From JACCQS01 sp050999295 (lineage in GTDB: Bacteria > Actinomycetota > Actinomycetes > Mycobacteriales > Geodermatophilaceae), in contig JBPCPI010000065.1 of the NCBI GenBank assembly GCA_050999295.1, positions 1 through 48,247 of the forward strand: DNA of 48,247 nt. The letters run 5' to 3'. The notes beneath the pieces were generated by a model that was not told the DNA's origin, did no database searches, and was given only the letters and a program-made list of their open reading frames with translations. Positions 17,506 to 23,956 of this stretch are shown here, in pieces. A program made the position numbers and the translations under genes. How positions within the stretch are numbered: position 1 is the stretch's first letter; every line of letters begins with the position of its first letter.

Positions 17506-17588
17506 GATGTCTCTCCTGTCCGTTGCAGCGGCTCTGCCGCCGGGCCGATGGGTTCAAGTAATCGTTTGAAGATCTCCCCACCGAATGC

Positions 17589-17618
17589 CTTGTCAAGTAC
17601 TTGTATGAACTTGACAAG
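17589..17618. promoter_or_regulatory. perfect 10-bp inverted-repeat operator between divergent promoters
   Basis: CTTGTCAAGT, a 10-bp spacer, then ACTTGACAAG: a perfect dyad. Each arm contains a TTGACA-type -35 box pointing outward (plus strand 17611-17616; minus strand 17596-17591). Binding here would block the promoters of both the ArsR-rhodanese gene and the dsrE-like operon. It is the probable site for the adjacent ArsR-type regulator. A weaker dyad TTCAA-N8-TTGAA lies at 17553-17570. Confidence 0.75.
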
Positions 17619-17647
17619 ATCACCACAACGGGCACAACATCGGCTGG
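17611..17647 (+). promoter_or_regulatory. candidate promoter giving a leaderless ArsR-rhodanese mRNA
   Basis: TTGACA at 17611-17616, an 18-bp spacer, then CAACAT at 17635-17640 (three of six matches to TATAAT, including A2 and T6). The expected transcription start falls on or next to the GTG at 17647. No Shine-Dalgarno is visible before that GTG, which fits leaderless translation, common in actinobacteria. Confidence 0.5.
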
Positions 17648-18321
17648 TGAGCGATCGGGTGGCCAAGGATGCGCTGTTCGCGGCCTTGGCGGAGGTGGCC
17701 AATGCGATGGGATCCGGACGCCGGGCCGAGATCGTCGATCTGCTGGCCCAGGGCGAGCGGTCGGTAGATCTCATCGCCGGCCAGATCGGCCAGAGCGTGG
17801 CAAACACCTCTCACCACCTGCGGACGCTGGCCCGAGCCGGCCTGCTCACCAGCCGCCGTGACGGCACGCGCATCTATTACTCGCTGAGCAGCCAGCGGGT
17901 CGGGGACCTGTGGACCGCTGTGCGTGCTGTGGCCGAAGAACACGTAGCCGGCCTGGAGAAGCTGACATTGGCCTACGTCGGTGATCGCAGCGAACTGGAG
18001 GCGGTCGGGCAGCGTGAACTCGCCCAACGGATGCGATCCGGAGACGTCGTCGTGCTGGACGTGCGGCCAGCGCTCGAGTTCGAGGCGGGTCACATCGCCG
18101 GCGCCCGCTCGATGTCCGTCGCCGAAATCCGTCGTCTGCTGCGCACCTTGCCGAAGAACGCCGAGATCGTCGCCTACTGCCGCGGCCACTACTGCGTGTA
18201 CGCCGACGAGGCGGTTCGGGAACTCCAGGAGTCCGGGTTCAGCGCGCGCCGGCTTGACGACGGTTTCCCGGAGTGGAAGAAGGCTGGTCTGCCGGTCGAG
18301 AGCGGCGCCAGTACGGACTGA
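17647..18321 (+). CDS. ArsR-family regulator fused to a rhodanese domain
   Basis: A 224-residue two-domain protein. The ArsR winged helix (about 1-95) includes MGSGRRAEIVDLLAQGERSVD, then SVANTSHHLRTLARAGLL and RRDGTRIYYSL. The C-terminal rhodanese domain (about 115-215) includes VVVLDVRPALEFEAGHIAGA and the active-site loop YCRGHYCVYADEAV with Cys. Such fusions are thought to sense or transfer sulfane sulfur. The GTG at 17647 (VSDRVAKDALF) matches usual family starts; an ATG at 17605 lies inside the operator and is less likely. It is divergent from the dsrE-like/sel operon and followed 30 bp later by selD, so it probably controls both sides. Confidence 0.9.
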   Translation: MSDRVAKDALFAALAEVANAMGSGRRAEIVDLLAQGERSVDLIAGQIGQSVANTSHHLRTLARAGLLTSRRDGTRIYYSLSSQRVGDLWTAVRAVAEEHVAGLEKLTLAYVGDRSELEAVGQRELAQRMRSGDVVVLDVRPALEFEAGHIAGARSMSVAEIRRLLRTLPKNAEIVAYCRGHYCVYADEAVRELQESGFSARRLDDGFPEWKKAGLPVESGASTD

Positions 18322-18351
18322 GGTGGATGCTTTGCACCTACAGTCGCAAGG

Positions 18352-19389
18352 GTGACCCGGACTGTCCCCGCGCGCGGCCATGAGTCTGGCCGCACGACCT
18401 ACCGGTTGACCAGCTACGCGCATGGCGGGGGCTGCGCGTGCAAGATCCCGCCCGGCGAACTCGAGGCCATCGTCGCGGGCTTGGGCGGCACCGGCCTGTC
18501 CGGGCCGGGCATGGCGGAGATGATCGTCGGCCTCGAGTCCGGTGACGATGCGGCAGTGGTGCGCATCGCCGGCGGTCAGGCCGTCATCGTCACCGCTGAC
18601 TTCTTCACGCCGGTCGTCGACGACGCGTATGACTGGGGTCGGATCGCGGCCGCCAATGCGCTGTCCGACGTCTACGCGATGGGCGGTACGCCGATCGTCG
18701 CTGTCAATCTGCTCGGCTGGCCACGCGACCTGCTCCCGATGGAACTTGCCGCGGAGACGCTGCGCGGTGGGCTTGACGTGGCGCGCAGCGCTGGCTGTCA
18801 CGTCGGCGGCGGTCATAGCGTCGACGATCCGGAGCCCAAGTACGGCATGGCTGTCACCGGGATCGGCGATCCGGAGAGTCTCATCCGCAACGACGCCGCC
18901 CAGGTCGGCCTCCCGCTCTCCCTGACCAAGCCGCTGGGCATAGGAGTCCTGAACAACCGGCACAAGGTGACCGGTGAGGTGTTCCACAACGCCATCGCCA
19001 CCATGACCGAACTCAACCGGGACGCGTCCGTCGCCGCGTTGGCCGCCGGGGTGCGCGCGGGAACTGATGTCACCGGCTTCGGCCTGCTCGGCCATCTGTT
19101 CAAGCTGGCCAGGGCCAGCCAAGTCACCGCGATCCTCGACTCCGCGGCCATCCCCCTGCTCGACGGCGCCCGGGAGGCCGTACGAGATGGGTACGTCTCG
19201 GGCGGCACCCGGCGCAATCTGGAGTGGGTGGGCGCGGCGACCGATATGTCGGCCGTGGACGAGCAGACCGCCCTACTCCTTGCAGATGCCCAGACGTCAG
19301 GAGGGCTGCTGCTGGTCGGCGAGATTCCCGGGGCGACGGTGATCGGCGAGATCGTTGTCGCGCGGGAACACGCGATCGTCGTGCGCTGA
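18352..19389 (+). CDS. selD: selenide, water dikinase SelD (selenophosphate synthetase)
   Basis: SelD makes selenophosphate from selenide and ATP for SelA. The 345-residue product has the glycine-rich catalytic loop HGGGCACKIPP with C28, C30 and K31; the catalytic site uses Cys, not Sec. SGDDAAVV, DFFTPVVDD, LSDVYAMGG, GGGHSVDDPEPKYG and TDVTGFGLLGHL are all present. The GTG start is 30 bp after the regulator stop, so cotranscription is likely. The tRNA(Sec) gene was not found in the window. Confidence 0.97.
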   Translation: MTRTVPARGHESGRTTYRLTSYAHGGGCACKIPPGELEAIVAGLGGTGLSGPGMAEMIVGLESGDDAAVVRIAGGQAVIVTADFFTPVVDDAYDWGRIAAANALSDVYAMGGTPIVAVNLLGWPRDLLPMELAAETLRGGLDVARSAGCHVGGGHSVDDPEPKYGMAVTGIGDPESLIRNDAAQVGLPLSLTKPLGIGVLNNRHKVTGEVFHNAIATMTELNRDASVAALAAGVRAGTDVTGFGLLGHLFKLARASQVTAILDSAAIPLLDGAREAVRDGYVSGGTRRNLEWVGAATDMSAVDEQTALLLADAQTSGGLLLVGEIPGATVIGEIVVAREHAIVVR

Positions 19390-19410
19390 TTCGGCACTAG
19401 CGTGATGCCC

Positions 19411-20379
19411 ATGCTTGCCGTCTACGTCTCCAAGCCTGCCCCCGACGATCCGCTGTCGGCACTCGAGGTAGGGGAACGACCCGAGCCCGAGCCACGCGCG
19501 GGTTGGACAACCGTGACGGTCAGGGCCGCCTCGCTCAACCACCACGACGTGTTCTCGTTGCGCGGCGTCGGGCTCTCCGAGGACCGAATGCCGATGATTC
19601 TGGGCTGTGACGCGGCTGGTGTCGACGAGCACGGCAACGACGTCATCGTGCACGCGGTGGTCAGCGATCCGTCCTGGAGCGGCGACGAGACCCTGGACCC
19701 CAAGCGGTCACTGCTGTCCGAGCGCCATCAAGGCACCCTGGCCGAGAAAGTGCTCGTCCCGGCGCGCAACGTGGTCCCCAAGCCCGACGAACTGACCTTC
19801 GCCGAGGCCGCGTGCCTGTCCACGGCGTGGCTGACCGCCTACCGGATGCTGTTCACCAAGTCCGGCGTCCACCCCGGCGACTCTATCCTGGTACAAGGTG
19901 CCAGCGGCGGTGTTGCGACCGCCCTCATCGCCCTGGCCAGTGCCGCCGGAATTCGGGTGTGGGCCACCGGCCGTACCGAGGACAAACGCGCTCTGGCAAC
20001 CGAACTCGGCGCGCACGCCACGTTCGAATCCGGTGCCAGGCTCCCCGAGCGCGTAGACGCAGTCTTCGAGACGGTCGGGGAGGCCACCTGGGCGCACAGC
20101 CTCAAATCACTGAAACCCGGCGGGCGTGTTGTGGTCTCGGGGTCGACCAGCGGCGCGACCCCGTCGGCCGACCTGCAGCGGGTCTTCTTTCTCCAGTTGT
20201 CGGTGATCGGTTCGACGATGGGAACCCGCGACGAACTCGGCCGGCTGATCCGGTTCTGCCAGACCAGCGGGGTACGGCCGCGGATCGACGTGGAGATGCC
20301 GCTGGCCACTGCCCGCGACGGCTTCGCCCGGATGATCGACGGACAGACCGGCGGCAAGATCGTCTTCGCCGTCGCCTGA
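19411..20379 (+). CDS. zinc-independent quinone oxidoreductase-like MDR dehydrogenase
   Basis: A 322-residue medium-chain dehydrogenase/reductase with the GroES-like part AASLNHHDVFSLRGVGL and LGCDAAGVD, and the Rossmann NADPH motif VQGASGGVATALIAL. The clustered Cys ligands of a structural zinc are absent, as in the quinone oxidoreductase branch. The substrate is unknown. In-frame starts at 19402 (GTG), 19405 and 19411 (ATG) are possible; MLAVYVSKP at 19411 aligns best with family starts. It lies 21 bp after selD and may be its cotranscribed partner. A strong hairpin follows. Confidence 0.88.
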   Translation: MLAVYVSKPAPDDPLSALEVGERPEPEPRAGWTTVTVRAASLNHHDVFSLRGVGLSEDRMPMILGCDAAGVDEHGNDVIVHAVVSDPSWSGDETLDPKRSLLSERHQGTLAEKVLVPARNVVPKPDELTFAEAACLSTAWLTAYRMLFTKSGVHPGDSILVQGASGGVATALIALASAAGIRVWATGRTEDKRALATELGAHATFESGARLPERVDAVFETVGEATWAHSLKSLKPGGRVVVSGSTSGATPSADLQRVFFLQLSVIGSTMGTRDELGRLIRFCQTSGVRPRIDVEMPLATARDGFARMIDGQTGGKIVFAVA

Positions 20380-20390
20380 TCCCCAAACCG

Positions 20391-20441
20391 GACTCAGGGG
20401 CACCCTGGTACGTACCTAACGTTGCAGGGTGCCCCTGAGTC
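20391..20441. terminator. 17-bp perfect inverted repeat, probable terminator
   Basis: The arms GACTCAGGGGCACCCTG (20391-20407) and its exact complement (20425-20441) are separated by a 17-nt loop. It lies 11 bp after the stop of the quinone oxidoreductase gene. No T tract follows directly on the plus strand, but U-poor terminators are normal in high-GC actinobacteria. The stem is unusually long and perfect; see findings. Confidence 0.65.
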
Positions 20442-20456
20442 GGGTGAAAAAGGGGT

Positions 20457-20493
20457 TTGCGTTAGCGTGGAGTTTGCGGTACAAAGTTGTTTG
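20457..20493 (+). promoter_or_regulatory. candidate promoter of the 20493 gene (leaderless)
   Basis: TTGCGT at 20457-20462, a 17-bp spacer, TACAAA at 20480-20485. The predicted transcription start coincides with the GTG at 20493 and no Shine-Dalgarno is seen, suggesting leaderless translation. Confidence 0.5.
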
Positions 20494-21161
20494 TGAATAC
20501 CTCTTCAGAGTACAACGTGGCCCACGACGGCGACCCGACCGAGGCCGACCTCGCCGCCGCCGAGTCCCTGGCCCTGATCGAGGCCCAGCGGCGCCGGGTC
20601 GGCGAACAGATCGAGCCCGATGCCCGGCTCCTCTACGGCGTGTGGGGGTTGGCCCTGCTGATCGGCGAGGCAGCGTTCTTCTTCGCCACCTGGCAGGACT
20701 CCCCGATCGACATCCCGCGGCCGGTTGCCGGCTTGACCCTGTTCGCCTTGTTGGTCTCCGCGATGGTCATCTCCGGCGTACACATCAGTCGCCGGGTGGC
20801 CGGCGTCCGCGGCACCTCGGCCCGCCAGGGAACCTTCTACGGCTGGAGCTGGACGATCGGCTTCCTCTCCCTTGCCGCGATCATCACCGGTGTCGCCAGG
20901 ACCGGAGTCGAGGGCGAGACGATCGGCCTGATGTGGGCGGCCGGATCCGGTCTGGTCGTGGGCCTGCTCTACATGGCCGGCGGTGCGATCTGGCTCGATC
21001 GGACGCAGTTCGCCCTGGGCGCCTGGTTCGCTGTGGTCTCCGGCGCCGGCGCGGTCGCCGGCTCACCCTGGATCTATCTGGTCCTCTCAGTGGCAGGCGG
21101 CGGGGGGATGCTCGCCGTGGCTGCAACGCTGGCTCTGCGCACCAGACTGCGCGGGTCATGA
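20493..21161 (+). CDS. polytopic membrane protein preceding a regulator and ABC exporter
   Basis: About 222 residues. A charged N-terminal 45 residues (EADLAAAESLALIEAQRRRV) is followed by about six hydrophobic segments, including GVWGLALLIGEAAFFFATW, LFALLVSAMVISGV and WIYLVLSVAGGGGML. I do not recognise a named family. It overlaps the winged-helix regulator by 4 bp (ATGA) and so belongs to the operon membrane protein / regulator / ABC ATPase / ABC permease. A role as membrane partner of the regulator or transporter is an inference from position only. Confidence 0.78.
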   Translation: MNTSSEYNVAHDGDPTEADLAAAESLALIEAQRRRVGEQIEPDARLLYGVWGLALLIGEAAFFFATWQDSPIDIPRPVAGLTLFALLVSAMVISGVHISRRVAGVRGTSARQGTFYGWSWTIGFLSLAAIITGVARTGVEGETIGLMWAAGSGLVVGLLYMAGGAIWLDRTQFALGAWFAVVSGAGAVAGSPWIYLVLSVAGGGGMLAVAATLALRTRLRGS

Positions 21162-21562
21162 CGGCCGGCTCGGACTTGGATCCGGTCATCCATGCGCCGG
21201 CCCGGCTCCGGCTGGTGGCCACCCTCTCGGCACTCGGCGACGGTGACCGTCTGTCCTTCCCCCGGTTGCAGAAGCTGCTGGACATGACCGGCGGGAATCT
21301 CTCCACGCACCTGCGGCGGCTCGAGGACGCCGGCTACGTCACGGTCACCAAGACCCACGAGGGCCGCACACCGGCGACCTATGTCGCGCTGACGCGGCCT
21401 GGGCGCCGCGCATTCGAGGACTACAGCGCGGCTCTGCGGGCGCTGCTCGATCCGACCGGCGCCACCCCTGTCTCGACCACCCCTGCCTCGACCACCAACC
21501 CAACCCCCGCAACCGACGGCCCGGCCGTCACGCCCCCCCGGGCCGAAAGGAGCACCTCATGA
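21158..21562 (+). CDS. winged-helix transcriptional regulator (transcription factor of DUF/MarR-ArsR-like type)
   Basis: A 134-residue DNA-binding protein. The winged helix (residues 10-95) has LRLVATLSAL, LSFPRLQKLLDMTGGNLSTHLRRLEDAG and the wing VTVTKTHEGRTPATYVALT. A low-complexity Thr/Pro tail (about residues 107-134) follows. Its start overlaps the previous gene by 4 bp, and its stop overlaps the ABC ATPase start by 4 bp. This arrangement, regulator beside an ABC-2 exporter, is common; it probably controls this operon. Confidence 0.88.
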   Translation: MTAGSDLDPVIHAPARLRLVATLSALGDGDRLSFPRLQKLLDMTGGNLSTHLRRLEDAGYVTVTKTHEGRTPATYVALTRPGRRAFEDYSAALRALLDPTGATPVSTTPASTTNPTPATDGPAVTPPRAERSTS

Positions 21563-22466
21563 CTCTCGAATCCAGTGGCCGTACCGCGGAGGCACCGCTT
21601 GCCCGCGTCGTCGCCGTCCGCAAGACGTACGGGGAGGTCATCGCGCTCGATGACGTCTCCCTCGAACTCCCACGTGGTGGCCTGATCGGACTACTGGGTC
21701 CGAACGGCGCAGGGAAGTCCACCCTGATCGGGCTTCTGTGCGGTCAGCGCAAGCCAACCGCCGGCCAGGTCGAGATCTTCGGCGGCGACCCCCGAATGGC
21801 TGCGAACCGGGTACGCCTCGGGATGACCCCGCAGGAAACCGGGCTTCCCCCGACGCTCAAGGTCAGGGAGGTGGGGCATTCGTCGCCGCCCACTATTCCG
21901 ACCCGCTCGCCGCTGGCCCTCTGCTGGAGCGATTCGGGTTGTCGGACAAGGCAACCAGCCAGACCGGAGCGTTGTCCGGCGGCCAGAAGCGCCGGCTCGC
22001 GCTGGCTCTGGCGCTGGTCGGACGTCCGGACCTGATCCTCCTCGACGAGCCGACCACCGGCCTGGATGTCGAGGCCAGGCGCGACGTCTGGGAGGCGATC
22101 CGCGACTATCACACCGGCGGCGGCACGGTCGTGCTCAGCAGCCACAACATGACCGAGGTCGAGGCGCTGGCCCGTCGCGTAGTGGTCATCGACCGCGGCC
22201 GGATCGTGGCCGATGACGACGTGTCGGCCATCCGCACCCGTGTCGCGACCCGACGGGTGAGCCTGCGGGCCGCGATGCTTCCCCACCTTCCCGGAACACA
22301 GCGCGTCACCACAGACGATGATCACCACGAGCTGTTCACCTCCGACAGCGACGCCGTGGTGCGTCAACTAGTCGCATCCGGTGCGCCGTTCTCCGATCTC
22401 GAGGTCGCCTCGGCCTCCCTGGAAGAAGCTTTCGTCGCCATCACCCGTCAGGAGCAAGCAGCATGA
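21559..22466 (+). pseudogene. ABC transporter ATP-binding protein, frameshifted
   Basis: All motifs of an ABC-2-type ATPase are present but in two frames. Frame 1 has Walker A GPNGAGKST and MTPQETGLPPTLKVREV. Frame 2 has AAHYSDPLAAGPLLERFGL, the signature ALSGGQKRRLALALAL, Walker B LILLDEPTTGLD and the H-loop SSHNMTEVEALA. One missing G in the GGGG run at 21873-21876 accounts for the switch; inserting it gives REVGAFVAAHYSD and a 302-residue protein. Together with the permease it would form an exporter of unknown substrate. The clean single-base site makes sequencing error likely. Confidence 0.88.
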
Positions 22467-23278
22467 GCATCGCCCAGACCACCGCGCACGCAACGACATC
22501 GAGGCAGACCCAGCCGGTACGACCGGTCGGAGCCTTGCGCATGACAGCACTGCATTACCGCTACCAGTTCCTGGAGACCATCCGCATACCGGTCGCGGTC
22601 GTAGCGACGACCGTCTTTCCCGCATTGTCGCTGTTGTTCTTCGTCATCCCGCAGGACGAACTCGCTTCAGACCCGGTGATCGCCAGTGCCGCCGCAGCCC
22701 AGCTCTCGGTCTTCGCGATGATGAGCGTGTGCTTGTTCAGCTTCGGGGTGGGCATCGCCGAGGACCGGGCCATTCCGTGGGATCCCTACCTGCGGACCCT
22801 GCCAGCAGGACCCGGCCCCCGCTTTGCCGGTCGGCTGCTCAATGGCCTGACCTTCGCTGCGATGGGTCTGCTCCCGTTGCTGCTGCTGGCCGCGTCACTC
22901 ACCGAGGCGACTCTGCCGGTATCGCGGATCGTTCCGGCCTTCCTTGCCTGGATGGCGACCGGGCTGCCCTTCCTGGGACTGGGACTCGCGATCGGCTACC
23001 GACTCTCGTCGAAGGCAGCGATCGGGGTGGCCAATGTGCTGCTCCTCCCGATGGCCTTCGGTGGCGGCCTGTTATTACCGCCTCAACTCTTTCCCGGCTG
23101 GCTGGACACGATATCGACGTTCCTGCCGAGTCGGGCCGGCCGTGACTTGTTGGTGGGCACCGTGACCGGTGACCAGATCCCGACGTCGAGCATCGCGGTC
23201 CTGCTCGCCTGGACCGTCCTCGCGATCGGGCTGGCTGTTCTGGCCTATCGGCGGGACGAGGGACAGCGCTACCGCTGA
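22463..23278 (+). CDS. ABC-2 type transporter permease
   Basis: A 271-residue membrane protein with about six hydrophobic segments (VAVVATTVFPALSLLFFVIP, LSVFAMMSVCLFSFGVGI, LLPLLLLAASL, LPFLGLGLAI, then ALLL-type LLPMAFGGGLLLPP and the last AVLLAWTVLAIGLAVLAY). The order matches ABC-2 permeases, with LFPGWLDTISTFLPSRAG before the last helix. It overlaps the ATPase stop by 4 bp. The long MOSC frame on the other strand runs over its 3' end. Confidence 0.9.
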   Translation: MSIAQTTAHATTSRQTQPVRPVGALRMTALHYRYQFLETIRIPVAVVATTVFPALSLLFFVIPQDELASDPVIASAAAAQLSVFAMMSVCLFSFGVGIAEDRAIPWDPYLRTLPAGPGPRFAGRLLNGLTFAAMGLLPLLLLAASLTEATLPVSRIVPAFLAWMATGLPFLGLGLAIGYRLSSKAAIGVANVLLLPMAFGGGLLLPPQLFPGWLDTISTFLPSRAGRDLLVGTVTGDQIPTSSIAVLLAWTVLAIGLAVLAYRRDEGQRYR

Positions 23279-23956
23279 GTCCGATTCGCCCCGCGCCAAC
23301 GGCCGCGGGGAGGCCGCGCGCTCAATCAGCCGGGCTACCTTGGGCCGGTCGCGGTCGGGCAGCGCGTAGAGCGCGGGGGCAAGTCTGGAGATCAACGAGC
23401 GGTCTACGGTCAACGCCCGCAGGGCAAGGCCGAGCGTCACATCGTGGTCGGGGCGGGAGACGATCGCGATTCTGTCACCGGCTCGGATCCGCCCCTCCTC
23501 CAGCACGCGCAGGTAGGCACCGGGCGCGCCGTAGGCGAGGAACCGTTTGATCAGCCGAGGTTCACCCCAGAATCCCTGGAAGCTCAGGCATGGCGTACGC
23601 GGACAGGTGACCTCGAGCAGCGTCGTACCGATTCGCCATCGCTCCCCCAACAACGCGCCGGTCACATCCAGGCCGCAGGTGCGCAGGTTCTCACCGAATC
23701 GCCCCGGCGGCAGTTCGCGGGCCAGTTCGCCGGCCCACCAGTCGGCGTCCTCCTGGGCGTAGGCGTAGACGGCCTGGCCCTCGCCCCCGTGATGGGCCGT
23801 GTCGCACTGGGTATCGCCGGTCAGCCCGAGGACACCCACGTCGACCGGCCCGACGACCGGTCGCTTGTCGATGGCCGTCTCATCCTGCTTCCCGCCGACG
23901 TCGGGGATGATCGCGTGCACGACGCATACGGCCACGATCTCCGCGTACGGCGTCAC
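23075..23956 (-). CDS. MOSC domain protein (YiiM-like), 3' end uncertain
   Basis: MOSC proteins bind molybdopterin-type cofactors or pass on sulfur via a conserved Cys. The first 215 or so residues fit well: VHAIIPDVGGKQDETAID, GLTGDTQCDTAHHGGEGQAVYAY, GRFGENLRTCGLDVTG, CPRTPCLSFQGFW with the MOSC Cys, and the 3-alpha region LYALPDRDRPKVARLIERAA. Family members usually end near there (about 23310). The open frame goes on for about 75 Arg/Gly/Gln-rich residues antisense to the permease 3' end, so the true stop may have been lost by a frameshift. The GTG start overlaps the lepA stop by GTGA, implying coupling. Confidence 0.82.
   Translation of the reverse strand: MTPYAEIVAVCVVHAIIPDVGGKQDETAIDKRPVVGPVDVGVLGLTGDTQCDTAHHGGEGQAVYAYAQEDADWWAGELARELPPGRFGENLRTCGLDVTGALLGERWRIGTTLLEVTCPRTPCLSFQGFWGEPRLIKRFLAYGAPGAYLRVLEEGRIRAGDRIAIVSRPDHDVTLGLALRALTVDRSLISRLAPALYALPDRDRPKVARLIERAASPRPLARGESDSAVALSLVPPIGQNSQPDREDGPGEQDRDARRRDLVTGHGAHQQVTAGPTRQERRYRVQPAGKELRR
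23289..23310. terminator. GC-rich hairpin after the ABC permease
   Basis: CCCCGCG (23289-23295), an 8-nt loop, CGCGGGG (23304-23310), starting 10 bp after the permease stop. No T tract. It could end transcription of the exporter operon on the plus strand, though the MOSC frame reads through it on the minus strand. Confidence 0.4.

Noticed and set aside
18430..18450. SelD as a selenoprotein
   Set aside because: The catalytic loop is HGGGCACK with Cys codons; no TGA is present in the gene.
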